Source: Mugil cephalus
Taxonomy: Eukaryota > Chordata > Actinopteri > Mugiliformes > Mugilidae
Assembly: GCF_022458985.1 (NCBI RefSeq)
Contig: NC_061786.1
Coordinates: 4,635,501 to 4,699,500, forward strand
Direction of reading: 5' to 3'
DNA length: 64,000 bases
Position numbers and translations under genes: made by a program. Below, one piece after another: positions 1 to 12,096 of the stretch. The notes below the pieces were generated by a model. The model did no database searches and was not told the origin of the DNA. It saw only the letters and a list, made by a program, of their open reading frames with translations. The stretch's first letter is position 1. Each line of letters begins with the position of its first letter.

Positions 1-3000
1 AAGCCGTGCAGGCTGGCGCCAGCCTGGTGGCCTGTGGTTTCCCAGGCTGCTGTCTGCGGAGGGGGGGGGGGGGAGCAGCCAAGGTGTGAAACCAGGCCAC
101 TGCTGGCAGCTGTCTGTCACATCCAGGCCACACCTGAAGGACAGAGCACTGGAGACAGGACAGGAGAAAAACAAGACGGGGCACACACGGCTAACAAAGA
201 CGGTTCTGTGTAGTTCCAGAGAACAGCAGCGTACGCTGGTACCACGTCAGAACATCTCTAAATTTACAAAGGTTGGAGCGAGTGGCCAGATTAAACACAA
301 CATTCAACTTGGGAAATGTATTACAAAGAGTTCCAGTTGCTGTGTTTCTTGGTCCAGGCTAAAATATCTCGACAACCGCTGGCCGAATTTTCCTGGTGTC
401 ATGTAAAAGTTTTCATTTTTTTAAGTGATGGTTTGCGCAACACGATGAGACATTCATGGATCCCAGAGGATAAGGCCCAATACGTTCAAATTTCAAAATG
501 ATAACATTCAAAATATTGAAATACACACAACTGTTGGATTGATTGCCCTGAAATTTGATATAGACATCAGTGAGCCTCTACTTTTAGATATATAGTGAAG
601 GTCATCAAGTCAAAATATTTATAAGCCTTGTCCTTTAGTTTGTTAAGACAGTGAGCCATCATGAAAGCGGTAAACATTACACCATTAAAAATAAAAGAAT
701 AAATAGGACTAGCTTTCAAAATATGAATTGTAGAAATGTTAAGTGGGTATAGAGATTGCTCATGAAGTCAGTATTATTGGGATAAACAAGAGCACAGGGA
801 AATAAAACTGTTAGTGGCAATAGAAGTTTTATTAAAGGTGACTTAGTTGGTATAATGTATGACTATAAGAGTTATGATAAGAAGGTTGGAGAATGATTTA
901 TGGCATTCAGATAGGAATATTATAAGAAAAATAACACAACACAAAGATATCAGTAACTTCTATTCCTCTTCACCAGGAGTATTGCTGCTTTTCAAGTGTC
1001 TTCTTAACATGTTAGATACAATTACGTGATCAGATACTTCAGAAAGTAACAGTTAAAAAAAAAAAAAAAAAAATAGGGGGCTGAAGGTAAAAAAAAAAAT
1101 GGATGTGAGGAATAAACATGCGGGCGTGTGAGACAGGAGAGGAGACGATAGGATATGAGAGAAGAAGGCGGAGTTGAAGCGTAAGAGGAGGTGATGTGGA
1201 GTGAACTATTTCAAAAACAAGCCCCTGTCTGTTGCTGAGCTGTACGTCCACTTCCTCTGCTGTTTTGGTTTCCGCTGCTCGGCCTTCCTGGGTACAGCGA
1301 GGTACTGGATGTGCCAGGGAAAGCCTCAGGCTCTTCATGAAATATTTATCCTTGCCGTGAGGAGACATGAGGAAAGTTACATGGAAAGTTAAAAGGACCA
1401 AACAAGGAAAGAGGCTGGGGCACTGCCAGAATGACAAATATAGTTACTAAACAAAACTTTTTCAGAAGACGAGGCCTGGCCTGAGCAATGAAACTGTTGC
1501 ACGGACACTCCCAGCAGAAATCAACAGAGCGCTGCAGAGAGGATCTGATGGGATGAGGTTTTTGTTTTCAACTTCAAGGGGAAAACAGAGTTCTTCCAGT
1601 GGTAAACTTAAAATTTTAATGTAGAACAGAAATCATCTTTTTTTTTCTTCCTTGAGACTTTGCTGCTGCCAGCATTAATCTTTTTGTAATCCACCGAGTA
1701 TCTGACATAAAGTGAAGAAAGAAGGGGAGAGGTTTTTCAGCTTTATATCCTGCACAGCAGAAACCTGACTCTGTGTTTGCTTACAGTTTCCAGTGGGAGA
1801 GTCTTGGGTGTCATGAAAGCAAGAGTTGGCAAGACTATAAGTTTACATCCAAAACACGAAGAGGCTAACAGCGGCCTAGTGTGCCTGGCCCAGACGATGA
1901 GTGGTGTAATTACAGCAGGGTCCAGTGGAGAGAGTGGGTCAGCACAGCGCAGTTCAACAGATTCCATTACATACATGGAAACGCTGCCGAAGATGTTAAA
2001 TTATAAGTGTGACCGAAAAGATGCAGCCTGTCTTGACACTGGAAGGTTCAATGAAAAGTCAAATGTTTTATCCCGGAGATGTTTTTCTGTTTACATTTTA
2101 GATGTGAACTTTAAGAAGCAGCATCATTAGGAACTCCCACTGAAACAAAGCAGTAACATTATTTTAGAGTGGGTTGACCCGCTAAATAGGACAGAAAAGC
2201 ACTGCTATTCAAAATGACAGGACGCACTTTCCAAAATGAAAGCCTTAAAAGTGGTTTGTAAATCATCATTTAAGATAGTTTTTCATCCACTGAGTCATGG
2301 CTGATAGAGCGTACGTTCTGGCTTGAAAAGCATATGGAGCAAACTCAGTGTTTAAATTTCATCAATGAACAGTCAGTAATTGATGAGGACTATTATTCAA
2401 GCTTCAAGTGAAAACGGTGCAAAAACAACTTTTCCAGCGTTGGAGGGGCTTAATTTAAGTATATGTATAATCCTTGTTCGTCAGTCTTTGACTGTAGAGT
2501 TTGAAATATATATTTAAAGACAGAGAGACTCTGATACAAGGTGTTTAGATTGCATTGTGGGAAGTGTAGCTCATATCATTTTTCAATGATATGTTTGTTG
2601 TAGTGGTAAATCACTGGAGCCCTCCAAACCCAGTATGTTTTAAGTAGCATTTGTTTCTGACTTGTTCTCATTTCCATATCGCGGCTGGAAATAGACTAGG
2701 CATGTCTACAGAATACTTAAATGATAAATAAATAATAAATGATCGGCAGACAGCTGTTTAATTTTTTCTTTTATTTCAGCGGAGAGCAATCACACCTTTG
2801 TTGCCAAGAAACGTCATACCCTAAAAATAATGGCATTTCTTTGCAGGTGTTATAGGTTTGCCGCTTGGTTTAGTCTCCATATTTGTTTATAGGGTTTCCG
2901 CAACACAAAGACATACATAGAGTCTTGCACATGTGAATGATTCTATCTTTTTGAGTCCTATATATTTAAATCCTGTGATGGCCTGATGTTGTAGTCATGA

Positions 3001-5990
3001 TCTCTCTCTGCTTCCCTCTCCCGTGCATACTGAGAAAGATGCCTTGCAGTCCATGTGACCCTATTAGGAATAGTCCTGTGTGCAAAAAGAGTGAATACGA
3101 GTGTGTAGTGACATTAGACTTTCCATTTGTCTTCCTCTGAATGGCCTATCAGTAAACACCTGCTAATATCATCATATAGGTGACGATGATGGATGAAAGT
3201 CATTCTCCTGAGATGGGAACAGTATGGCTGATTGGCCTCTTCGACACAGACGAGCATATTGGCCAAAAATGACACTTTAACGAGCTCTTCCCCGTGTTAA
3301 GTGCTGCACGCCGGCCCCTCGTCGCATGCCGCCGCCTGGCTGACCCTGGGCCGTGCTTCCCCCCTGCACAGGTCCTGCTCGCTTCATTGGCTGACAGATC
3401 AGACTGCCATGGAGACAGCTCATTAGCCGAATAATGAGAGCCGCACCAGCCACACGTTGTCTTGTTATATCATCTCTGTATCGACATATTTGTGGCTGAG
3501 AACAGAACATTGGGTGATAGAATTGATGGAATCATGGCAAAGTCTTTTGTTCACCTCAGACTGACAAAAAGGAAACAAGTTCAAGCTTATAGCTCAAGTA
3601 ACCAGGCCCGTACAGCTGCTAATATCCATTACAAATCAAACTTCTGATTGCAACAAAATGTCTCACTTCCATTTGTTTCCGTCTATTATTAGCAATTTCC
3701 CAGAGTTGCTTTTGGCTGTCACCAACTCCATGTTGATAATACATCCCTGCAAAGCTTTATCTGCACAGTCTGAACATGGTATGTCATATAATACTGTGAA
3801 ACGGTTGGCTTTACTATATCTGTAGTGTGATTTCTAGCAAGAATGGTTGAAATATAAAATCAGGAGGTCAGCACACATAAGCTTTACTGATCGGCTGTCA
3901 GTTTTAAGGCTGGTGGTTGTCTTTTCAATGGACAAGTATATTTCCCACAGACAGCTTCAAATTTAAACACCTGCCTGCTTTTTATTGCATAAATGACAGC
4001 CTTTTTTTCTTTTTGTAAAAATCATGGCAAATTCAGACAGATTGATACCTCAATTAATAATTAGTTGCACAGAAGAGTATTTGGTGGATGCAGCCATCGT
4101 CACATGCATTATCACTACACAACATAGAATGTGTTATTTTGCTTAAGGTGGGGTCTGATGAGCCTCCTGTTTTACACAAAGCCCTCATACTCCTGGTATG
4201 CCGGAGCAACAGACAGGAACCATTAAAGCTCATTCAAAAGTTTGTTGCAATCTTTTTCCACTTGAGGGTGATGTTGTCCACATAATTTTGTCTTAGTACT
4301 TCAACCTGTGCAGAACAAGAGTTATGGCTTTAAGATCAAAATCTTTTAAAATACTTAGGCCAAAATAAATACACACAGTTTGTAAGATTAGAATTGAATT
4401 AAACTAAGCTAGTGAAAATTCAATATCTGTTTATTTTGAACTAAGAAAATAAAAGCCTACATTCATTTCTGCAATACTTGTCATTTTATGCAGCATGTTT
4501 AAAACTACAGGAATAACTGCAGAAAGCATGAATGCATCAGTGAAAATCCTATATGTTGTCGACACATTAATGCTGTTCCTTGATGGTTTCTTAGGCAGAT
4601 GACATATTAATATGTAAAATAGGAGGATTATAATAGTCTATTTTTCCAGTAACACCCGATTAAAAATATAAGCCACAATAGCAAGCCTGATGATGAGCAC
4701 AATATTTTCACTTTCTCTGAGGGAAATACATTGGCATTCTAGTAACTCGCAGTAAATACAATCATATCAAACTTCTTTTTAATTTCATTTCATTAAACTT
4801 TGTGATCATGTACGTTATTAAGCACTGGTTACAGTATACAGTATCAACAAACCTGAGCTGAGTGTTGAAGACAAGAAGAAGAAGAATCCAAGCAATAAAC
4901 AATACTCTATTGCATTGTTGAGTAAAAGTAGAGAACCACCACATTTAAGGTGTAAGGAGAGAAACACCCATTGTGTTAAATATTTGGGTCATAGTAAATT
5001 TGTCAGTGGACGAGTTTCAGAGTAGTTTGTGTATGTTGAGCTACGAGAATGCATTTTAATGCTGATGGTCGAGATGGGATTGTTTCTAGTTATTGTATAC
5101 CCTTAATAGTTTTAGGTCGTTTGGTATTTTATGGTGGTTACAAATTTAAAAATCAAGTTATATTGATGTAAGGCAATTGTCGGGCAGGCGTGTAGATAGT
5201 AGATAGTGTAGATACCATACTTAGAAATAAATAAATGTTGAAGTACCATTAATGCAGGTAAAGTACAAAGACCCAAACTTCACTTATACTTGTATTGGTT
5301 TCTTACAGTATGTATACATAATTCAAGATTCAAGAATCATTTGTTGTCATTCTGTGAGTACATAATGTATATACCTACATTAGTTGTCAATTAATAGCAA
5401 ATTTATGAAAACTGAGATTTATAAGACGCTACTTAAGAAAGAAATGACATGACAATAATTGCTTTATATAAAATGTTGTTTTCATACATATTATTGACTT
5501 TAAATCAAATTTTCTTTTTTCTTTCTTTTCTTTTTTTTAATTATTTTTTACACAACGGGCTGTTATTGAAATAAACATCTTTGTTAGCTTAGTTATCTTG
5601 GTATTTTTTTAACCACACATAAAAATGTGAGTAGCTAAATTCCAATCATAGAAAATAAAATAGAAGAAAGCTAAAATAGTGATGCTTAATACTTTCTTAT
5701 CTGTTTGGTGAGGATGCACTGCTCATAATGTATTATTTTAACCTATTAATTAACAAGTAATATATTTTATTAATTAACAAACTGACGTCGACTTTTACTG
5801 TGTTTCTAAGACAAACGTCATGACATGATGTCAATCTCAAAATCTCTTGGTGGTTGAAAGGTGCAGGTACATGAGCACGGTACCACTTGTAATTAAATAC
5901 TTTTTAAAAAGCAATTCTCTTATTTTCACGTAGTTGTGTGAGTTTAACCGTGCTTAACCGAGTTTCTTTATACTAATAAAACTGCAATTG
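1..5990. other. intergenic region left of bend3, no gene recognised
   Basis: AT-rich sequence with no supportable coding exon on either strand. The open frames are short and show no family resemblance. Two patches are richer in GC than their surroundings: about 1200-1400, and 3280-3500, which contains TAAT-type homeodomain cores and the palindromic CCATGG. A run of 13 G lies at 61-73. Around 5325-5365, short ATTCAAGA-like repeats followed by TTTGTTGTCATT resemble the antisense 3' tail of a fish LINE. Position 1 could lie in a neighbouring gene that cannot be seen. Confidence 0.5.
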
Positions 5991-6034
5991 TAGCTCGGTT
6001 TATTTTTCACTCCTCTCTCTCTCTCCATCCACAG

Positions 6035-6330
6035 CTGTGCGGAAGTGACACAGCAGCGCGCGCGCCCCGTCACGTCACGCGAGAAAGCGCAGAAGCCGAG
6101 CGAGAAAAAAAAAACATCAACAACAAGAACAACAATTACCTGCAAATAAAGTACCGTGACGGCCCGCAGATATGTTCGGCATTTCGCTAACAGTCCTGAA
6201 AGATGGCACGGACTAGTAAAGGTGAGCTCAAACCGCCGGTCACGCGCGTTTACCGTTAATTTACCAAGAGTCAGAGCAGGAGGAGGTGGGGGGGGTGGAC
6301 TCGTCCACGCAAACATTGCCGCGTCATTAA
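6035..6330 (+). promoter_or_regulatory. bend3: CpG-rich promoter and 5' exon of bend3
   Basis: This patch is much richer in CG dinucleotides than the AT-rich flanks and includes GCGCGCGCGCC and two CACGTCACG-like sites. A strong splice donor (AAAG then GTGAGC, intron starting at 6222) fits a non-coding first exon joined to the exon at 7124. Promoter and exon 1 are inferred from composition and the donor; no transcription start is visible. Confidence 0.6.
6172..6216 (+). other. upstream ORF in the proposed bend3 leader (14 codons)
   Basis: ATG at 6172 opens a 14-codon frame ending at TAG 6214-6216, inside the proposed leader exon. It lies 5' of the main start after splicing, so it could lower translation of bend3. 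It depends on the transcription start being upstream of 6172. Confidence 0.35.
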
Positions 6331-7126
6331 AATTCACACACAAAATGTAGCGCTAATAAAAACAAATGCTATGCACTGATATCCACGGTGGTGCTTATAG
6401 TTGTTAAAATGTAAAGTTTGCGGCGGGCCTTTGTGAAGAGTTACTCCCGCACGACTGGTTTGGTTTGTGTTTTGGTTCAAGGGTTCATGGGCGGAAGAAT
6501 GAGGAAGTAGCTGGTTATAAACGCTGGAGGGGAGCTAGGAGGGAGCTCGGCGTATGCTGGCACGTACGGCTGAACTATTCCCTGTCAAAGATAGAGCTAC
6601 TTTACGTTTGTAGGAGGTGAAACACGTTGCATGTTGTTCATCTGATGACCCTGGTAGACCACAAGCGAAACCAGATGATGTGTTTAGCTGCAAGCTGGTC
6701 ACATGGTGTTTGTCATAACGGTAGCGTATAACAACATTTATGTTAACTTAATAGTTTGTAGCTTTTCATATGATCCGTGCACATATTAAGACTGCAGGCA
6801 ACTAGTATTTAACTATAAATTAATTGACTAATTATTATCTTAATATCGCAATTGTCGCACATACAGTGATATCTACAGAAAAGTCATCACTGTATGACAA
6901 TCTTAAAATCATTGTCAGACCAATAGTCTGTAAGTCCCTAACATATTCCTAGAATCAAATGTTTGCCACTTTTGTTTATTAAGTAATTACTAACAAGCAT
7001 TATTTTCTGTCAGGTAACTGTGATCTAATATTTGCTTTAGCACTACTGTCACAATACATACTGTATGTTAACATATACCCCGTTTTTCCTGTGACTTGAC
7101 TTCCTGTGTTCCTATCTTTCTAGGCT

Positions 7127-9835
7127 ATGAATTCCTGTGAGCATGGGGAAATTTCAGGCGAAGCGATGCTTGAGAAAGGCAAGTTCCACATCCGTAATCT
7201 GTGCAGATAAGTGTTGAACAGACATTCCCACTAGCATGTGTTGTAGTTAAAAAAATATGGTGTAGCTACATTAGAAGGAAGGAGATATAAATGTTGCATC
7301 ATTTGCAGAACACAAGCATATCCAGGACGTTAAAGAAGAGAGGGAGGACTTTGTTATTTGTGAGCCACCTCAAGGAGATGGGGGAGGATCTCCTGCGGCT
7401 ACCGGAGCTGGTAAACGGTCATCTGCAGAGATCGACTCTGATACAGACCAGTCCACGAGCAGCAAGAGAGCCAGAATCTCTACAGAGGTAAAATCTATCT
7501 AATCATAATATCAAATTAAATATAATATCAAAGAAAATGTGTATTCCAAATACAATATGTTATTTCCATCTGTGCACATTTGAATGTTCCTTACTCTGTC
7601 TAGATGAGGCGGCACCTGATGGATGAGAGCAGCAGACATGAGCCTCTTTGCCTCAGCACCGCTGGAGAGAAGAAGGATTGTGTCCAGGAGAAATCCAGAG
7701 TCTCCTACAGAAAGCCTCTCTTCAGCATCTCCCACAGGATCTCGGAGAAGAGGAACACACCAAGTCTGGAGCAGCAAGTCAGTCAATGTGGCGTGAATCA
7801 GCTCAACTACAGTAGCATCTTCTCATCCAAACTCCAAAGTCCAGAGCAAAACGGCCAAGTGGAGACTTGTCCCCCCACGGACAGCGCAGGACAACCTTCC
7901 TCAACAGACTCTAGCCTTTATCCGCTTATTGAAAAAATGTTTTTCATCCTCAATACCTTAAATTCCAGCATGACCCAACTCCACAGTAAAGTTGACTTGT
8001 TAACCCTTGAAGTCATGCGGATTAAGAAACAGATCAAACCAGCTGAGATGGTGACGGAGTTCCAGCCTCCACCTGAGTATCTGCTAACGAGTGACGAATT
8101 GAATCAACTGATGGAGCAGACATCTGGTGCTGGGGAGCTGGGATGTCGGCTGCTGGTGCATCTGTTCCCGGAGCTGTTCAAAGCTAGGGAGTGCTCTCAC
8201 GACTGCATGGCGAGCAAGCGAACTCTGGAATCTCTCCACCTGCAGCTGATTCGCAACTATGTTGAGGTATGCTACCCGTTAGTCAAGAACAACAATGTGT
8301 GGCAAGAAGAATGCCTCCTTCAGATCAATGACTTCTTTAATCGCTTCTGGGCACAGAGAGACATGGAGAGTGCCCGCCTGCTCAGGAAGCAAACAATCAC
8401 AGGTGCTGGTATAAAAGCTGAATGTCCTCAGACCTATCGCTTCATTAATGAGCAGGGTCAAGAGGAACACATCTCTGTAGATAACCAACAGAGCAGCCTG
8501 TCTGTGTCAGACTTTGCATTCAATACACAAGTCACAGAGGAGTTGGATGAGTTCTCCTCCCCTGAAGACTTTGTAATTTTTCTTATGCACCGTCTCTTCC
8601 CTGAGGTTTTTGAAGAGGGTAAAATGCCAGAAGGTTCCAGCAGTTTTAGTAGTGTGGGACAGCTGATTTTGGACTCTGACAAGATGGAAATAATAAGAAA
8701 GTACATGGAGGCAAACTTTCCTGACGTGCCCGAGGACAGCTGGCTTCAGGTGTGCATTCAGCACATGGAAGATGCACTTGATGGTCCTCATAGTAATGGC
8801 AATGGAAGTGATCCTGACAACATCAACGACGAGGGCTATGACCTGGCTAGCCTTCCTGAAGAGGTTTCTATTATTAAGGTTCCAGAGGTGAGTGAATATG
8901 AAAGGCCTAGTCGCAAGTCCAAAAAGTCATTGCTTACTCCTGTGGATTTTGACAATCTAGAAATTCCTCTTCCTGACTTCACTGTTCCCCAGGAGTTCAT
9001 CTTGTCCAGGGAACAGCTCAAGAACAACTATGAATGTAGCTTGTCCATTGGAAACTTTGCCTCTCGGCTGCTGGTGCTTATGTTCCCTGAGCTCTTTACC
9101 CATGAGAACATTAGAAAGCAGTACAACTGCAGTGGTTCCCTTGGGAAAAAGCAGCTTGACCCTGTTCGTGTCAACCTGATCCGTCACTATGTGCAGTTAG
9201 TCTACCCTCGAGCCAAAAACGACCGAGTTTGGATGTTAGAATTTGTGGGCAAACTTGATGAGAGGTGCAGGAGGCGTGACACGGAGCAAAGGAGATCTTA
9301 TCTGCAGCAACGCAAAGTGTATGGACAAGATTCAGACCAGGACTTCCTTTGCCAGCTAAACCAGCTGAATCCGGATAACACTAGAGAGGATCCAGATATC
9401 CCCTCTTTACCTCCTGAGAAAAGTAGCAAAGACTTCTGCAAAATTCCCCTCGACGAACTGACTGTATCCAAACCTGATTTCCCAGTACCTTCTGTCTACC
9501 TGCTCACAGACACTGAGGTACGGGAAATCGTCCAGCAGAGCCTCTCTGTTGGTAACTTTGCTGCCCGCCTATTGGTGCGCCTCTTCCCGGAGCTCTTCAC
9601 CCAGGAGAACCTGCGGCTGCAGTACAACCATTCAGGCGCCTGCAATAAGAAGCAGCTCGACCCCGTGCGACTGAGACTGATCCGTCACTATGTGGAAGCA
9701 GTGTATCCTGTGGATAAGATGGAGGAGGTGTGGCACTATGAATGTGTGCCAAGCATTGACGAGCGCTGCCGGCGTCCCAATCGCAAGAAATGTGACATTC
9801 TTAAAAAGGCCAAGAGGTCAAGCACTGTGTCCTAG
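7127..9835 (+). CDS. bend3: BEN domain-containing protein 3
   Basis: Three coding exons: 7127-7178 (exon starts 7124), 7309-7487 and 7604-9835, giving about 820 residues against 828 in human BEND3. Frame is kept at both junctions. The large last exon encodes four BEN domains, at roughly residues 240-335, 400-478, 540-640 and 705-805; domains 3 and 4 carry the near-invariant LFPELFT and KKQLDP motifs. The C-terminus is basic (RRPNRKKCDILKKAKR). The start follows from MNS at the beginning of exon 2, as in human. Intron 1 uses a GC donor (AAAG then GCAAGT). BEND3 is a nuclear repressor that binds CpG-rich DNA and acts at heterochromatin and bivalent promoters (known of the family). Domain 2 is the most diverged copy. 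Identification is firm; residue limits are approximate. Confidence 0.95.
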
Positions 9836-10350
9836 TTACAGTACTCTGCAGTTAGTCAACACTTTGTCACAAAAAAATAATTGCACAGTATATAAGCTGA
9901 AACTGCATTGTTGAGCTTTTACCAACTGTCCTATGTAGGATGAAGCCAAGCTGTTATGAGTTTCTTCACTAGTCTTCTTACTCATATTTTACCTTTTGGC
10001 TACAGCAGTAGATGTTCTAGTTTACATAGTCTTATTATTGTTGGATAAAAAGTTCAAATTGCTCCTATTTATAAGCCAAACTGTCATAGCTTACCTAACA
10101 TACTGTACTTTGTTGATAAGTGTTGTAGCCTTAAAAATGATAACAATGATAGTAGCTAACAGCATAGATCACACATTTGCTCTATGAATAGAAATGAGTG
10201 ACAATGGTGTGATATATTTCCATTGCAGTTACTGATGTAGCATTGTGCCACCACTGTTTTAATAACAATTTGCTTATGTTAAGCCTTCTTATAGAAGTTT
10301 ATATTATAAAGATAATTTAACATGACAATGGATCATGGTAACAAATTTCT

Positions 10351-10356
10351 AATAAA
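10351..10356 (+). terminator. bend3: polyadenylation signal AATAAA for bend3
   Basis: Canonical AATAAA about 515 bp after the bend3 stop, in an AT-rich 3' UTR with no coding frame in between. It is the best candidate signal on this strand before the repeat block begins. Confidence 0.5.
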
Positions 10357-10443
10357 ATCACAAGTATAAATATGACGTGCAACTGGACTGTTTTACATGA
10401 CAGCACTGACCTGTTCCCATTGTGGGTATGTCACTTGGACATA

Positions 10444-10662
10444 TTAAATACTGGCTGCCCGTACTGAAGGCCTCCTAGCAAGCTCTGCATTGTGCAGCAT
10501 AAATATTGGCTTGACCCTGTTCACCCTGGCATCGTATGTGATCACGCCACACGTGGGCAGTTTTTTAGTGCAGGTGTAAACACACCCAAGACACAGGATG
10601 TTGTTGGGCTGCATGTGAACCACATTCTTCTTGCAGTGCGAGTATGATGTGTCCCTGGTCAC
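10444..10662 (-). other. exon-like open frame of unknown identity
   Basis: A 72-codon frame reading right to left. It ends in TAA at the left edge and its third positions are rich in G and C, unlike the AT-rich flanks. It contains several cysteines spaced like a zinc-binding segment (HCKK, then CLGCVYTC, then PTCG). It could be a terminal exon of an unseen gene on the minus strand, or a coding fossil. I do not recognise the protein. No clear partner exon is visible nearby, and the sequence just right of it (CTAGACAAG) is only a weak splice acceptor. Confidence 0.3.
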
Positions 10663-10734
10663 TTGTCTAGATTGTCATGAAAAAGGTTGTTCCCTTCTTG
10701 AATTATTTTAAGAACTAAACTAATAAGTACTCTC

Positions 10735-10915
10735 TGTGTCTGCGTGGGTCTTCTCCAGGTACTCCGGCTTCCTCCCACCGTTAATTGGTGATTCTAAATT
10801 GGCCATAGGTGTGAGAGTGAATGGTTGCCTGTCTCTTTGTGTTAGCCCTGAGATAGATTGGAAACCTGTCCAAGGTTTACCCCGCTGCTCACCCAAACAC
10901 AGCTGTGTACCTTAC
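10735..10915 (+). repeat. fish interspersed repeat (SINE or LINE 3' end)
   Basis: Contains blocks recalled from very many fish genomes: ACTCCGGCTTCCTCCCA, TTAATTGGTGATTCTAAATT, then a diverged AACCTGTCCAAGGTTTACCC. No coding capacity. It abuts the Tc1 relic to the right. The exact family is not assigned. Confidence 0.6.
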
Positions 10916-10916
10916 G

Positions 10917-11708
10917 AGGTACACGTTGCCTATACCGGGTTGGACGCCCTTTTATCTTAAAACTCCCTTAATTCTTCATTGCATTTGAATGCGGTAAATT
11001 CACTATCAAGTTCAAGAAACCAGAGATGATTTTAGCTTTGTGACATGGTGCATTATCCTGTTGGAAATAGTCATTAGAAGATTGGTTCACTGTGGTCATG
11101 ATGCTGAAAATTAACAGTTGCTGCTGCTGCTGCTGCTGCTGCTGCAGAAGCACCGCCACCGCCACCGCCACCGCCACCGCCACCGCCACCATCACCACCA
11201 CCACCACCACCACCACCACCACCACTACTACTACTACTACAACCCCCAGCCTAAACTGTTAATACAATGCAGGACGGATCCATGCTTTAGTGTTATGTCA
11301 AATTCTTACCCTACCATCTCAATGTCATAGATGACTCATCAAACGTGGCAGTGTTTTTTCCAATCTTCTCAGATGAACGTGGATGAGCCCTTGCGAAATG
11401 TGGCTTTGGTTTCCTGTTCTTAGCTGACAGGAGTGGCACTCGGTGTGGTCTTCTGCTGCTGTAGCCCATCTTCTTCAGATGCTCTTCTGCGTATCTCGGT
11501 TCTAACAAGTGGTTATGCGAGTTCAGCTTGACCCAGTCTGGCCTTGTCCTCTGATGTCTGATATTTTCTCTTTTCCAGATCATCTTGATTGTGTGTACAT
11601 GCCTATGCCAGCTGACTTGTTGCCATGTAACTGGCTGATAAGACATTTGTATCTACTCTATAAGAGTAGTTGAACAGCCATACCTAATAAGGTGGCCAGT
11701 GAATGTAT
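10917..11708 (-). mobile_element. Tc1-like transposon, internally deleted
   Basis: The right edge (CCTAATAAGGTGGCCAGTGA at 11683-11702) matches the terminal repeat of a common fish Tc1-like family ending in CCTAATAAAGTGGCCGGTGAG. On the minus strand a transposase piece is still readable, including GYSSRRPHRVPLLSAKNRK followed by FARAH and a DES triad remnant. The left end keeps only a trace of the inverted repeat (AGGTACAC near 10918). At about 790 bp it is much shorter than the roughly 1.2-1.3 kb full-length family, with frameshifts and deletions. Dead copy. Confidence 0.8.
11118..11240 (+). repeat. compound microsatellite (CTG)n-(CACCGC)n-(CAC)n-(CTA)n
   Basis: About nine CTG units, then alternating CACCGC units, a run of CAC, then CTA. 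It sits where the Tc1 family normally has a short CACCACCACCAG stretch, so it probably grew by slippage inside the transposon. Frames through it give poly-Leu/His/Tyr or poly-Val/Ala/Gln and are not genes. Confidence 0.9.
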
Positions 11709-11860
11709 TAAGGATGGAAATTAATATAAAATGTTATGAACAGTTAAGCAAATCAAAATTGCTCATTCAGATGAAAACTCAAAACTTGCAGAAAAAGCCT
11801 GTGTGTTCTCCATCGTCATAAGGACGGGATTTTCAAAACTCAAAACTTTGAAGTGCACCT

Positions 11861-11866
11861 TTTATT
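11861..11866 (-). terminator. mtres1: polyadenylation signal for mtres1
   Basis: TTTATT on the plus strand, read as AATAAA on minus, 231 bp past the mtres1 stop. It is the first canonical signal downstream. Confidence 0.55.
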
Positions 11867-12096
11867 GAGTTTCACAACAATGAGGGGAAAGGTACAGATT
11901 AAAAATGTTTCTCTTAGTCAACTTCTTAATGTCTGCGACCACTGACAAATATTAACCATCACATTACACCTGTGTGATCCAATCTCTATCCAACATGCTG
12001 GAAGCCACTTAAATAGAAGTCATTTGATAGCACTCATATGTCCATCGTTGCCCTCGCTGGCCAATGATGCTACAGTCAGTACTCTGCTATGCAGGT

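Noticed and set aside
5954-6350. Opposed frames of 129 and 64 codons at the bend3 promoter
   Set aside because: Arise from high GC content of the promoter; no homology, and they overlap the proposed leader exon.
11118-11330. Plus- and minus-strand frames rich in Leu, His, Tyr or Val, Ala, Gln
   Set aside because: Translation of a triplet microsatellite inside a Tc1 relic; no start context, no conserved protein.
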